From: Hyphomicrobium sp.
Lineage (GTDB): Bacteria; Pseudomonadota; Alphaproteobacteria; Rhizobiales; Hyphomicrobiaceae
NCBI GenBank assembly: GCA_016793445.1
Contig: JAEUME010000014.1
Span: 1-64,000, forward strand
Length of the DNA: 64,000 bases
Direction of reading: 5' to 3'
This document shows positions 54,203 to 63,602 of this stretch, one piece after another. Every line of letters starts with the position of its first letter. The stretch's first letter is position 1. The notes below the pieces were generated by a model. It was given only the letters and a program-made list of their open reading frames with translations. It ran no database searches and was not told where the DNA came from. The translations under genes were made by a program, and so were the position numbers.

Positions 54203-54751
54203 ATGCGTCGAATCATGTTTTTGGCGATGGCCGGGATTTCAATCAGTGCCGTGTCCGCCGACGCCAAGGAGTATCCGATTGGGGAGCCTAAGACTGTCAC
54301 AGCAGCCGGCATGGAGGTGGCTGCGGTCTACCTCCAACCCATCGAAATGGAACCGCCAGGCATGATGCGCAATGCTGCGGAGTCGGATGTCCATCTTGAA
54401 GCGGATATCAAGGCTCTCAAGAACAATCCAAACGGTTACGCGCAGGGTGATTGGATCGGATACCTCAACGTCTCCTACGAACTGACCAAGGAAGGCGAAA
54501 CGGACGTGATCAAGGGCGACGCAATGGCAATGGTGGCCAGCGACGGCCCTCATTACGGAGACAACGTCAAACTCAAGGGTCCGGGCAAATACAAGCTCAA
54601 GTTCACGATCGCTCCACCTGATGGCACCGCCCATGCAGGCCATTTCGGCCGCCATGTCGATAAAGAGACGGGCGTCAAGCCGTGGTTTGCTCCGTTCAGT
54701 GTCGAGTATGATTTCGTCTTTGCCGGAACAGGCAAAAAGGGAGCGTATTGA
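54203..54751 (+). CDS. ftrA: FtrA-like periplasmic P19-family iron-binding protein
   Basis: A 182-aa exported protein: Sec signal (residues 1-21, VSADA), then the P19/Tp34 domain with a metal-ligand pattern rich in His, Met and Glu (EVAAVYLQPIEMEPPGMM and the C-terminal HAGHFGRHVDKETG). It binds ferrous or copper-linked iron in the periplasm. A GGAGGG ribosome site is 8 nt upstream. Together with the next three genes it forms an ftrABCD ferrous iron system. Confidence 0.85.
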   Translation: MRRIMFLAMAGISISAVSADAKEYPIGEPKTVTAAGMEVAAVYLQPIEMEPPGMMRNAAESDVHLEADIKALKNNPNGYAQGDWIGYLNVSYELTKEGETDVIKGDAMAMVASDGPHYGDNVKLKGPGKYKLKFTIAPPDGTAHAGHFGRHVDKETGVKPWFAPFSVEYDFVFAGTGKKGAY

Positions 54752-54753
54752 GG

Positions 54754-55095
54754 ATGCTCAATGCACGGGTCGTCCTTGCTGTGTGTTCTGTCTTCATCGT
54801 CATTGGGCCGGCGCGTGCGCAGGAGCCGCCGGAACCAGTGTTTCGGATCGAATTCAACAACGGCAAGGTTGCCCCGCAGCGCCTTGAAGTACCGGCGAAC
54901 ACGCGGTTCATCCTCGAACTTCACAACGCCGGGACGGAGCCCGCCGAATTCGAAAGCAAGGAATTGCGCAAGGAGAAGGTGCTCGCACCGGGAGCGTCGT
55001 CGACGCTGGTGATTCGAACCCTTGATCCTGGCGAGTACGATTTTTTCGACGACTTCCACCTCGATGAGAAGCCGGCCGTATTGGTCGCAAAGTGA
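54754..55095 (+). CDS. ftrB: FtrB-like periplasmic cupredoxin
   Basis: A 113-aa exported protein with a signal peptide (about residues 1-22, ARAQ) and a small cupredoxin-like fold (about 28-113) with a conserved EFESKEL segment. In FtrABCD it is thought to oxidise ferrous iron for the permease. The ATG at 54754 lies 2 nt after the ftrA stop; a TTG at 54748 is possible. Confidence 0.8.
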   Translation: MLNARVVLAVCSVFIVIGPARAQEPPEPVFRIEFNNGKVAPQRLEVPANTRFILELHNAGTEPAEFESKELRKEKVLAPGASSTLVIRTLDPGEYDFFDDFHLDEKPAVLVAK

Positions 55096-55108
55096 TCAGG
55101 CTAGAAAC

Positions 55109-55948
55109 GTGAGTGGCCAACTCGTAAATGTCGCGTTCGTCATCTGGCGAGAAAGCGTCGAGGCGCTTCTCGTCATAGGCATTCTCAACGCGTGGCTTGC
55201 TCGCAGTGGCGATCAGGCGGGAAGGGGCCGCATTTACCTGTGGTCCGGTGCCGGCGCAGGGTTGCTGCTATCGGTCCTCCTGGGAATACTCTTGGTATGG
55301 TTTGGTGAGCGTGTATCGGAGGACACCCAGCAGCTTTATCAAACCGTTGCAATTTTTGTTGCGGCCGCACTCATTATCCAGATGGTGTTCTGGATGCGCA
55401 GGCGCGGCGGGACGCTCAAACGCGACCTGGAGACCTCTTTGACGGATGCGGCCGAGCGCAATCATTGGTGGAGTGTGTTCCTTCTTGCTTTGATCGCGGT
55501 CGCACGCGAAGGCAGCGAGACCGTCGTGTTTTTATATGGGGTTCTTGCCGCTACACGGATGGATACTGTCCTGGCCACAACGGCGGTTGCTGCTTTGGGA
55601 TTCATCCTGGCGCTGGCAACGTACTCTCTTTTGCTCTTGGGAAGCCGTATCTTCTCCTGGCGCGTGTTCTTCAAGATCACCGAGATTATGCTACTGTTTC
55701 TTGCCGCATCACTGCTGGTGAGCGGTTTTGACAATCTGGTTTCCCTCGGCTACGTGCCGGCGCTGTCGGGGCGCTTATGGGATACCTCGGCCATACTGCC
55801 GGATAGCGGTCCCGTTGGCGGTCTTGTCGGCGCGCTGACGGGCTATCGCGCCCGGCCAGACCTTATCCAAATCCTCGTCCTGGCAATCTATTGGGGACTG
55901 ATGTCTTGGGCACTGTTCTCTTACCGCGGAGCGGCAAAGTCGGCGTAA
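55109..55948 (+). CDS. ftrC: FTR1-family high-affinity iron permease (FtrC)
   Basis: A 279-aa permease with seven hydrophobic helices and two REXXE motifs (RESVE at residues 14-18 and REGSE near residue 135), the iron-coordination signature of FTR1. It starts with GTG at 55109, giving the family's usual length. The last 58 nt overlap the ftrD frame. Confidence 0.88.
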   Translation: MSGQLVNVAFVIWRESVEALLVIGILNAWLARSGDQAGRGRIYLWSGAGAGLLLSVLLGILLVWFGERVSEDTQQLYQTVAIFVAAALIIQMVFWMRRRGGTLKRDLETSLTDAAERNHWWSVFLLALIAVAREGSETVVFLYGVLAATRMDTVLATTAVAALGFILALATYSLLLLGSRIFSWRVFFKITEIMLLFLAASLLVSGFDNLVSLGYVPALSGRLWDTSAILPDSGPVGGLVGALTGYRARPDLIQILVLAIYWGLMSWALFSYRGAAKSA

Positions 55949-57357
55949 CGGCAGCCGCACCGCGCACATGGCGGCCGCACAAGATCGATTCTACGATCGC
56001 TGCTATCGGCGATTGGACGAGGCTTCATCAGCGCGCGATCCGGCGCATCCAGTGGGCCGTTGTCGGCATATATCTGGGCTTGCTCACGCTTCCCGTTCTT
56101 TTGCCGATACCTGCCAGCGGCGAACGCATCTGGAACAATCTGACGCTTTTGTCGCAATTCGTATTCTGGGGCATATGGTGGCCGTTCGTGCTGCTCAGCA
56201 TGGTACTTGTGGGGCGCGCGTGGTGCGGCATCCTTTGCCCCGAAGGATCGCTGGCGGAAACGGTCAGTAGGTCGAGCCGGGGCTGGTCGGTTCCCCGCTG
56301 GATAACCTGGAAGGGTTGGCCATTTGCAGCCTTCGTGGGCACCACCGTCTATGGCCAAATGGTCAGTGTCTATCAGTATCCCGCACCGGCACTCGTGATT
56401 TTAGGCGCGTCTACGCTTGCCGCGATCGCCACGTCGATCTTTTGGGGCCGCAATAAGCGCGTGTGGTGCCGCTATCTCTGTCCGGTCAGCGGCGTCTTCA
56501 CGGTCCTCTCCAAACTCGCTCCGCTTCACTACCGTGTCGATACGCGTGCCTGGGACAATTGGAAAAAGCCGCGCGGCGCGCGGCCCGAATTTGTGAATTG
56601 CGCGCCATTGGTGCCGCTTCGCGACATGAAGGGCGCCAGTGCCTGTCATATGTGCGGGCGTTGCCAAGGCTTCCGGGGTGCTATCACCCTGGCTCGCCGG
56701 TCGCCCAATCACGAGATCATTCACGTGGCTGGCAAAGAGCCTCGTCCGGTCGAAACGTTGCTCATCGTGTGCGGGCTTCTGGGCGTAGCGGCCGGAGCCT
56801 TCCATTGGGGTAACAGCGCGGTCTATATCGCAGTCAAGCAATGGATTGCGGAATGGCTGGTGGCTCAGGGGATCTCGTGGCCGCTGTCGACATCGTTGCC
56901 CTGGTGGGTGCTGACGAACTATCCGGAACAAAACGATGTCATGACGCTCCTCGATGGAGGCGTTCTGATCGGCTACATGGCGGCGATGGCGGCTGCATCC
57001 GGGATCATCGCGAGCGCGTCTCTTGCGCTGGCGGTGCGGGCTCTCGGGCCTTGGTCATCGAACCGCTTTCACCACCTCGCGCAATGTTTGATCCCTATCG
57101 CCGGGTGTGGCGTCTTTCTCGGTTTGTCGATGATCACGGTCACGATCTTGCGTCAGAACGGCTTCGATATGCTCTTCGTGCCGGCCACGAGGGCCCTGAT
57201 GCTCGGCGGGGCAACTGTTTGGTCATTTTGGCTCGCCTGGCAGGTCTTGGGACTGTATGCGACGTCGACGCTGCGCAAATTTGCCGCCCTGCTGCCAGTT
57301 AGCCTGCTCCTGCTCTACTGTTGCGCGATGTGGGCGAGCCTGTTCTGGTCATTCTAG
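55891..57357 (+). CDS. ftrD: FtrD-like membrane polyferredoxin
   Basis: A 488-aa membrane protein with about eight hydrophobic helices and several cysteine motifs (WCGILCPEG, WCRYLCPVSG, ACHMCGRCQ), as in NosR/FtrD-type electron-transfer proteins. It supplies electrons to FtrABC iron uptake. No ATG fits the start; TTG at 55891 or 55906 is possible, so translation probably initiates inside ftrC. The stop TAG is provided by the edge of the repeat at 57354. Confidence 0.85.
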   Translation: MGTDVLGTVLLPRSGKVGVTAAAPRTWRPHKIDSTIAAIGDWTRLHQRAIRRIQWAVVGIYLGLLTLPVLLPIPASGERIWNNLTLLSQFVFWGIWWPFVLLSMVLVGRAWCGILCPEGSLAETVSRSSRGWSVPRWITWKGWPFAAFVGTTVYGQMVSVYQYPAPALVILGASTLAAIATSIFWGRNKRVWCRYLCPVSGVFTVLSKLAPLHYRVDTRAWDNWKKPRGARPEFVNCAPLVPLRDMKGASACHMCGRCQGFRGAITLARRSPNHEIIHVAGKEPRPVETLLIVCGLLGVAAGAFHWGNSAVYIAVKQWIAEWLVAQGISWPLSTSLPWWVLTNYPEQNDVMTLLDGGVLIGYMAAMAAASGIIASASLALAVRALGPWSSNRFHHLAQCLIPIAGCGVFLGLSMITVTILRQNGFDMLFVPATRALMLGGATVWSFWLAWQVLGLYATSTLRKFAALLPVSLLLLYCCAMWASLFWSF

Positions 57358-57460
57358 AGTGCTTTGCGGAAAAGTGGGAACCGGATTTCCGATACGAAGC
57401 GCGACAAAACAAAAGCCTGGACCCGTTCCGCGATTCCATCAAAAACCGGAACGGCTCTAG
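57354..57460. repeat. ~107-bp dispersed intergenic repeat (copy 2)
   Basis: Second copy of the element at 39772-39879, inverted relative to it. It begins CTAGAGTGCTTTGCGGAAAAGTGG at the ftrD stop and ends CGGAACGGCTCTAG. Both copies have the same orientation relative to the upstream gene. Confidence 0.75.
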
Positions 57461-57474
57461 CGACACCGCGCGGT

Positions 57475-58224
57475 CTAGGGTTTTTCCATCTCGATCGTGC
57501 GGTCGTCATTTGTGTGCAGCACCAGCGCTCCGTCGCTCGAGAGGGAGAATCGAGAAACCTTCTCGAGAAGACCCAGAAACAGGTGTTCCTGTTTCATGAC
57601 CGCGTCTTCGCAGGCCATCATGGACGACATGCCCTTACCGATCTGAAGCCCTTCACCTGTAAGCTTGTAGTCCGCGCCAAAACGATTGCATGAGGCGAGG
57701 CCGCTCAGCCGGCCGCCCTCATCGAAATTCACGGTGATGCGCGGCTTCTCCAGAACAGCCTGACCTGCGAGCTTGCTGACGGTCCATTCGTGCGCCTGGA
57801 GCAGACTGGCCGGTTCGCCCCCGCAGCCTTTGAGTTGAAGCTCGCCGAAAGTCAGAGACACACTCTGCGGCCGAGGCATACCCGTCATCGTATCCACGCA
57901 AACTTCATTCTTGATCGTGAATTGCAACTGCGACCCATTGACCGTTGTCGCGTAGCTTACCGTGCTATCGTCCATCCGTGTGGCAGGCGGAGTTGGAAAA
58001 CTGACTCGCGTTGCGCCGAAATCCGTTTCGAGTGTCATTTCGCTACCCGAACGGGACAATGTCCACGATGGCTCATGCCCAAGTGCTCGCCAGCTTTCGG
58101 GTGATGCCGCGGCATCCTGCGGCAAGATGAAACCGAGACCAAAGCAAACCAGTAAAATCGCGGGCGCAAACAGCGCGCGTGATCCGCTCCTGACGGGGTG
58201 GGCGGTGTGTTCAATCAATGGCAT
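57475..58224 (-). CDS. Exported META-domain (HslJ-like) protein
   Basis: A 249-aa exported protein: signal peptide (about residues 15-41), a COG3650-like beta domain (about 42-125, GHEPSWTLSRSG) and a C-terminal META/HslJ domain (about 140-245, with the conserved LASCNRFGADYKL and MACEDAVMKQEHLF). META domains occur in stress or motility-linked proteins; exact function unknown. It converges with the ftr operon across the repeat. Confidence 0.83.
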   Translation of the reverse strand: MPLIEHTAHPVRSGSRALFAPAILLVCFGLGFILPQDAAASPESWRALGHEPSWTLSRSGSEMTLETDFGATRVSFPTPPATRMDDSTVSYATTVNGSQLQFTIKNEVCVDTMTGMPRPQSVSLTFGELQLKGCGGEPASLLQAHEWTVSKLAGQAVLEKPRITVNFDEGGRLSGLASCNRFGADYKLTGEGLQIGKGMSSMMACEDAVMKQEHLFLGLLEKVSRFSLSSDGALVLHTNDDRTIEMEKP

Positions 58225-58546
58225 CGTCTATCCTATCTCCCATCGAGAGGGTCCCCACACCGCCCCGATCTGAGCGATGATTGAATCAGAATGACTGACG
58301 AGAGTTGGACGCGATGGCCTCGCGCTGTCGCAGCCGACGGCGCCGCAAATGCTTGTGGGCCGGTGTAAGCGTGTAACAACCCAAAAAAGCTAAATCAATG
58401 GCAAGCCCACGCGGGCAACTTTAGATTACGGTCGCGTAAGGATCGGTGAGGATTTCGAGAACAAAAAAAATGCTGCGAATGGAAGCGACCTCATCGATAC
58501 TGTTGCTTCGAAAAGCGTGAAGGTTCCGGCGGGTGGTCATCAAGGC
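58225..58546. other. Divergent intergenic region between META-domain and DUF4105 genes
   Basis: About 320 bp with an A-rich part near 58460; no gene and no firm promoter seen. Confidence 0.4.
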
Positions 58547-59602
58547 ATGCTAACAAGTTTCTTAAGTCTGCTGTGCAGAGGTTTGGGACATCTCATTGGG
58601 ATCTTATTGGTACTATGGGGCGCCCTTGCCATTTATTATTCCAATTTCCCGTCGCAGCCGGCGCGCGCCCTGCTGGCAGCCGCATTCGCGGGAATTTCGA
58701 TCTGGGCTCTCTGGGTTTCGCGTCACAAGCGGGCCAAAGCAATTTTCCTCACGCTCTTTTTGGCCGTCGTCGCATGGTGGATCCTCATCCCGCCTTCACA
58801 CGACCGTCCGTGGCGGGCGGAAGTCGCCGTGATGCCGCGCGCATATATTGAAGGTGACAAGGTGCGCCTGACCGGCGTTCGCAACTTTGACTACCGGAGC
58901 CGGAACGACTTCACCGTGCGCTATGAAGAGCGCGAGGTGAAGCTTTCACATTTGACGGGACTCGACTTCTTTGTGTCGTACTGGCGGGAAGGCTGGGTGG
59001 GACACACGTTCGTCAGCTTCACATTCGATGACGCGCCACCGTTGAGCATTTCCATCGAGACGCGGCCGGAGGTTGGCGAGGCTTTTGATCCAATTGCGTC
59101 CCTCTTCAAACAGTTCGAGCTTATCTATGTGGTCGGCGAGGAGCGTGATCTGGTGGGCGTTCGTACAAATCATCGGGACGAACAGGTCTATCTTTATCGG
59201 CTCAATACCTCGCCCGAAGACGCCCGACGGCTCTTGATGGTCTACTTGGAGCGGATCAACGCGTTGGCCGATCGGCCGGAATTCTATCACCTGCTGAGCA
59301 ATAACTGCACAATCAACATTATACGCTATGCGAACGCCGCTGGCCGTGTTGGGCGTTTCGACGTTCGCCACCTGCTCAATGGTCTTGTCGATAGCTACCT
59401 GTATCATTCAGGGCGCGTGGATACGACGCTGCCGTTTGAGGAGCTGCGCCTCAAGTCCCGGATAAATCCAGTTGCACAAGAGGCGGCTGACGCGCCCGAC
59501 TTCTCCGAACGAATTCGTGTGTCCCTGCCCACGGCTTCAAAACAGACGATCGACGGCGCCAGTTCGAACAGCGCGGGCGCTGCTCACAGTGCAGGAGACT
59601 GA
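58547..59602 (+). CDS. DUF4105 membrane protein
   Basis: A 351-aa protein with three N-terminal membrane helices (residues ~1-90) followed by a periplasmic DUF4105 domain (about 120-320; motifs FVSYWREGWVGHTFVSF in parts, LLSNNCTINIIRY with conserved NNC). The NNC motif is shared with papain-like NlpC/P60-type folds of the DUF4105/Lnb N-terminal family. Role unknown, likely cell envelope. The GTG at 58517 is an alternative start. It overlaps the convergent AI-2E gene by 19 bp. Confidence 0.82.
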   Translation: MLTSFLSLLCRGLGHLIGILLVLWGALAIYYSNFPSQPARALLAAAFAGISIWALWVSRHKRAKAIFLTLFLAVVAWWILIPPSHDRPWRAEVAVMPRAYIEGDKVRLTGVRNFDYRSRNDFTVRYEEREVKLSHLTGLDFFVSYWREGWVGHTFVSFTFDDAPPLSISIETRPEVGEAFDPIASLFKQFELIYVVGEERDLVGVRTNHRDEQVYLYRLNTSPEDARRLLMVYLERINALADRPEFYHLLSNNCTINIIRYANAAGRVGRFDVRHLLNGLVDSYLYHSGRVDTTLPFEELRLKSRINPVAQEAADAPDFSERIRVSLPTASKQTIDGASSNSAGAAHSAGD

Positions 59603-60651
59603 CCGTCAAGCCCGGCGCAATCGTCCTTGCCGCTGCGATCGCCGCCGAAGAGACCCGCAACCCAGCGGGTCGCTTCGGACTGGTCACAGTAGGTGAGGAT
59701 CGCAATGCTGATCGGCACACCAATGAAGGCGCCGAAAATGCCCCAGAGATAAGCCCAGAAAAACACCGAGAAGAGAACGAGCAACGGCGAAATTGACAGG
59801 ATCGAACCGGAGACCCGCGGCTCCAGATAGCTGCCGATCGCGATCTGGACGACGTTGAGAGATATAAAAATGAAGAGAGGAACCTCCCAGGACTGGAATT
59901 CTGCGATCGCGTACACGGTCGGGAACATCGTCGCGATGAGAGGGCCAAGAAAGGGAATGTAGTTCAAGACAAACGCAAGAACGCCCCACTCCCTCGCCAA
60001 CGGAAGGCCAACGGCGTAGGCGACGGCGTAGACCAGCAAGCCCGTGATAACGCTCATCTGCGTCCGAACCAGGTAATATGAACGGAGCTTTTTGGCCGTC
60101 TGCCTGCTCCCATCGAGGAGCGCGCGGGATACTTCCTTGCTTTTGATCTTCGAGGCGTTTCTTTCAAAGTCATCGACCTCCAGCAGACCGAGCGTCACGT
60201 AGACCAGCACAACGAGCCAGAAGCTCATCGTGCTGTTGACTCTGGCAACGACGGACTGGAAAAGGCGAATGAACCAACCGACATTCATGTGCTCCGACCA
60301 TATCGACGACACCGCGATGCCGTGTCCGTCGAGCCAAGCAATCACCTGATCGTAGATGGACTGGAAGCGGGCCCCGTCATTGGCAATCGCTTGCCCGACT
60401 CGACCGAGCGTCCAGGCGATCAACGAGCCGAGGACCAGGAAACCGACAAGAAGCACGACGGTGGTGATCGCGAGCGCGACCAATTTGGGCAAGAACGCCT
60501 GCAGCCATTTTTGCACGGGTTGCAAAATAGCGATGATCATAAGCGCGAATGCCAGCGGTGCGAAGACCGAACTGGCAAAATAGAGGCCAGCGCATATCGC
60601 CACTGTCGCGATCAAGACGAGCGCAGCCCGGGATGTCGGGTCAGCCTTCAT
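59584..60651 (-). CDS. AI-2E family transporter (PerM/YdiK-like)
   Basis: A 355-aa membrane protein with about eight helices in the usual AI-2E/PerM layout, including LNYIPFLGPLIATMFP and YLEPRVSGSILSISPLLVLFSVFFWAYLWGIFGAF (split here as recognised pieces). Family members export small molecules or act as Na+/H+ antiporters; the substrate is not determined. Several in-frame ATGs (60651, 60666, 60681) are possible; 60651 gives the usual MKADP start. It overlaps the DUF4105 gene at its 3' end. Confidence 0.83.
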   Translation of the reverse strand: MKADPTSRAALVLIATVAICAGLYFASSVFAPLAFALMIIAILQPVQKWLQAFLPKLVALAITTVVLLVGFLVLGSLIAWTLGRVGQAIANDGARFQSIYDQVIAWLDGHGIAVSSIWSEHMNVGWFIRLFQSVVARVNSTMSFWLVVLVYVTLGLLEVDDFERNASKIKSKEVSRALLDGSRQTAKKLRSYYLVRTQMSVITGLLVYAVAYAVGLPLAREWGVLAFVLNYIPFLGPLIATMFPTVYAIAEFQSWEVPLFIFISLNVVQIAIGSYLEPRVSGSILSISPLLVLFSVFFWAYLWGIFGAFIGVPISIAILTYCDQSEATRWVAGLFGGDRSGKDDCAGLDGQSPAL

Positions 60652-60722
60652 AAGCCGCAAAGCCATTCCACCATATGCCAAAAATGTATCGGTCCGATCA
60701 GGGCTCGAGATCGCAACTCGTT

Positions 60723-62180
60723 TCAGAAAGAGCCAAATACGCTTCCCAGAACGATCACCGCGATCAGCGCCAACATAGCACTCACGACCGCAACCATCAC
60801 GATATCAAGATAACTTTCACGGTGGGTACACCCGCAAACAGCCAACATCGTCACGACCGCGCCGTTGTGGGGCAGGCTGTCAAGTGTGCCGGAGGCGATC
60901 ACTGCAACCCTATGCATCAATGAAGGGCTCAATCCCGTGTCGTGGGCGATCTGCATGAACGTGGGACCCAGGGCATCAAGAGCGATCGTCATACCGCCTG
61001 ACGCCGATCCCGTCAGCGCAGCCAGGATGTTCGTGGCGACCGCGAGCGACACCAGCGGACCTCCGCCAATCCCGAGTACCCAGTCTCTGACCGCTTCGAA
61101 CGCTGGAAGCGCCGCCACGACAGCGCCGAAGCCTACGAGGCTGGCGACACTTATGACAGGCAGAACGGACGCATTGGCGCCCGCGTCGATGGTGCTGCGA
61201 AGGGCCGGGAGACGCTTGATGTTGAAAGCTATCAACACGAGGATCGCAAGAAAAAGCGCGATCGAGACCGACCAGATGCCCCCCACGGACGACAAGCTGG
61301 TTTCGCCCCATTGCGGCTGAGCGAGAAACGACGCATCCATTCGGGGCAGCACAACCTGCGTCACAACAAAGTTTGTGAAGACGACAACGGCCAGCGGCAG
61401 AACCGCAATGGCGATCGGCGGGCCTTGCGGCGTCCTGTTGCCACTCTCGATCTCGGCAGGGTCGAACTCGCGCGCCGTCGACGCCAATTCGCGAACGGTC
61501 AAGTCGTCGGTCAGTGGATCGGTGCCATCGAAATCGGAAGGCGCCTCGAAGCCTTCGCCGGATTTGCGGGCCCGTGCCTGCGCAATGCCCAACCACCACA
61601 TGCCGAATGCAAACATTACCATGGCGGCAATGATGCCGAGGCCCGGCGCCGCGAACGGCGTCGTTCCGAAAAACGGCATCGGGATTGCGTTTTGTATAGC
61701 CGGCGTTCCCGGAAGGGCCGACATCGTGAACGTCGACGTTCCCAGTGCAATGGCCGCAGGAAGGAGACGTCTTGGGATGTTTCCGGCTCGAAACAACGCA
61801 AGCCCCATCGGAGCGAGCACGAAGAACGCAACAAAAAGGCTGACGCCTCCATAGGTCACCAAGGCGCCGGCCAGCACGACAGCAAGAACCGCACGGCTGG
61901 GACCGAGTTTCTCCGTCATGAAGTCAGCGATCGTCCTGACGGATCCGCTGTCATCCATCAGTTTTCCAAACAACGCTCCAAGCAGGAAAATTGGGAAGAA
62001 CTGGGCAAGGAATCCTGCCGCGGCCGTCATGAACGTCTGAGTCCAGTGGGCAAGCAACGGCTCGCCCGCGAATGCTGCGGCGATCAAAGCTGCGCCGGGT
62101 GCCAGGAGAAGAATGGTCCAGCCCCGAAAGGCGAAGAACATAAGAAATGCCAAGCCGACGAGGATACCGAACAGACCCAC
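60723..62180 (-). CDS. GntP-family permease
   Basis: A 485-aa polytopic membrane protein of the GntP gluconate/proton symporter family. It has about twelve helices and the family's GALFGKLMDDSGS, TYGGVSLFVAFFVLAPM and LPGTPAIQNAIP features. Substrate could be a sugar acid or another organic acid. It begins 3 nt after the patatin gene's stop, so the two are likely one transcript. Confidence 0.9.
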   Translation of the reverse strand: MGLFGILVGLAFLMFFAFRGWTILLLAPGAALIAAAFAGEPLLAHWTQTFMTAAAGFLAQFFPIFLLGALFGKLMDDSGSVRTIADFMTEKLGPSRAVLAVVLAGALVTYGGVSLFVAFFVLAPMGLALFRAGNIPRRLLPAAIALGTSTFTMSALPGTPAIQNAIPMPFFGTTPFAAPGLGIIAAMVMFAFGMWWLGIAQARARKSGEGFEAPSDFDGTDPLTDDLTVRELASTAREFDPAEIESGNRTPQGPPIAIAVLPLAVVVFTNFVVTQVVLPRMDASFLAQPQWGETSLSSVGGIWSVSIALFLAILVLIAFNIKRLPALRSTIDAGANASVLPVISVASLVGFGAVVAALPAFEAVRDWVLGIGGGPLVSLAVATNILAALTGSASGGMTIALDALGPTFMQIAHDTGLSPSLMHRVAVIASGTLDSLPHNGAVVTMLAVCGCTHRESYLDIVMVAVVSAMLALIAVIVLGSVFGSF

Positions 62181-62183
62181 GGC

Positions 62184-63224
62184 TCAGACTCCTTCCAGCA
62201 GACTGTCAATATCCAATGTGGAGCGCACCCCGATGTCCTTCCGGTGCAGCCTGACGAACTCGTCGGCTGCGCGCCGGCCCTCATCCCGAAGCATTGTCAA
62301 GAATTCCCATTCTGCATTGAGCTTTGATGATGCGCCCAGCGTCGCGAGCAGGTCGCTCTTGATGAGGTGTAGTCTCAATTGCCCCCATTGCCAGCCTTCG
62401 CCGTCGTCCTTGTCGGCTATTTTGTGCAGCAGGGCCATCATCTTGAGTTCCTTAAGGAGTGTTGCGTTAAACGAGACTTCATTGACCCGGTTGTTGATTT
62501 CTTGGGCGGTGGTCGGCGTCTCCTCCCGCAAAATGGGATTGATCTGCACCAATATCGTGTCATGCGAGTCGCATTCACGAACGAGTGGGGCCATGGTGGG
62601 ATTGCCCGAGAAACCGCCATCCCAGTATGGCTCGCCGTCAATGTGAACCGCTTGGAACATCGTGGGCAGGCAAGCCGAGGCGAGCAGGACCTCGGCGGTG
62701 ATGTCGGGATTGCGAAACACGCGGCCGCGGCCGGTTCGCACATTGGTGCAGGTTATGAAAAGCTTGAATCGGCCGGTTGCCAAACGATCAAAATCGACGA
62801 GGTCCGTGAGAATATCCCGTAATGGATTGGTTCCAGTCGCACCAAAGGCATAAGGCGAGATAAGACGCGCAATGATATCGGTCGCCAGATACGCTGGCGA
62901 ATAGTCGAGAGACCAGCGCCCGACCATGCGGTCCAGCGGAGTTCGTTGAAAAGGACTGAACATGGCTGCGTCGGCGACCCGCCGCCAGAACTGGAAAAGG
63001 GCGTCGCGGGCTCCCTCCTTGCCTCCAATCAACAAGCCATGTGCAAGAACTGCGGCGTTCATGGCACCCGCCGACGTTCCCGAGATGGCCTCCAATGTGA
63101 CGTTTTCCTCTTCCAGAAGGCGATCGAGGACACCCCACGTGAAGGCGCCATGCGACCCGCCGCCCTGTAGCGCCAAGTCTACAAGAAGAGGTTCGTCGGA
63201 AGACTTGGCGTGATCAACGGGCAT
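62184..63224 (-). CDS. Patatin-like phospholipase
   Basis: A 346-aa protein with the patatin signature: oxyanion GGGSHG at about residues 20-25, nucleophile GTSAG near 48-52, and the catalytic aspartate in YWDGGFSGN near residue 199. It hydrolyses acyl groups of lipids in the cytoplasm or at the membrane. The ATG at 63224 gives the normal start, with a weak GAGAAG ribosome site. It is first in the operon with the GntP gene. Confidence 0.88.
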   Translation of the reverse strand: MPVDHAKSSDEPLLVDLALQGGGSHGAFTWGVLDRLLEEENVTLEAISGTSAGAMNAAVLAHGLLIGGKEGARDALFQFWRRVADAAMFSPFQRTPLDRMVGRWSLDYSPAYLATDIIARLISPYAFGATGTNPLRDILTDLVDFDRLATGRFKLFITCTNVRTGRGRVFRNPDITAEVLLASACLPTMFQAVHIDGEPYWDGGFSGNPTMAPLVRECDSHDTILVQINPILREETPTTAQEINNRVNEVSFNATLLKELKMMALLHKIADKDDGEGWQWGQLRLHLIKSDLLATLGASSKLNAEWEFLTMLRDEGRRAADEFVRLHRKDIGVRSTLDIDSLLEGV

Positions 63225-63602
63225 TAGAAACTTCTCGGCAAAGAACCATTCAAAACACCGCAATATGACCCATAAATTCACGGGTCCGAACTGGCAAGGG
63301 CACGAAGCGCCTCATCTGTGACTGACGATTGTGTTTTTCGGGACGCAATACAAAAACGAGTTTTGGGTATGGAACCGGAGCAGCATCAAAGATGGGTTGT
63401 CCTTGTCATTCAAGCTTCACCTTCCATTGCGCGCACTCGTTTCGCGGTCGCCACCATAGGGGGTGTCGATGTTACTGCCACATAAAAGGGCATATTTCGC
63501 GTTGCCAATACGTGCACAAGACCTGCTTTTGCATTAATAACCGACTATCGTGACGCAACGATAGCGGCAACATTGCGCACACAAACTCAGGGCAGATAGC
63601 AT
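63225..63602. other. Divergent intergenic region before mnhE
   Basis: About 378 bp. It likely carries promoters of both neighbours, none recognised. One short open frame (63329-63553) is cysteine/histidine-rich but without a ribosome site. Confidence 0.4.

Noticed and set aside
63329..63553. Small Cys/His-rich frame upstream of mnhE
   Set aside because: No ribosome site, no neighbour coupling and low-complexity composition; probably chance.
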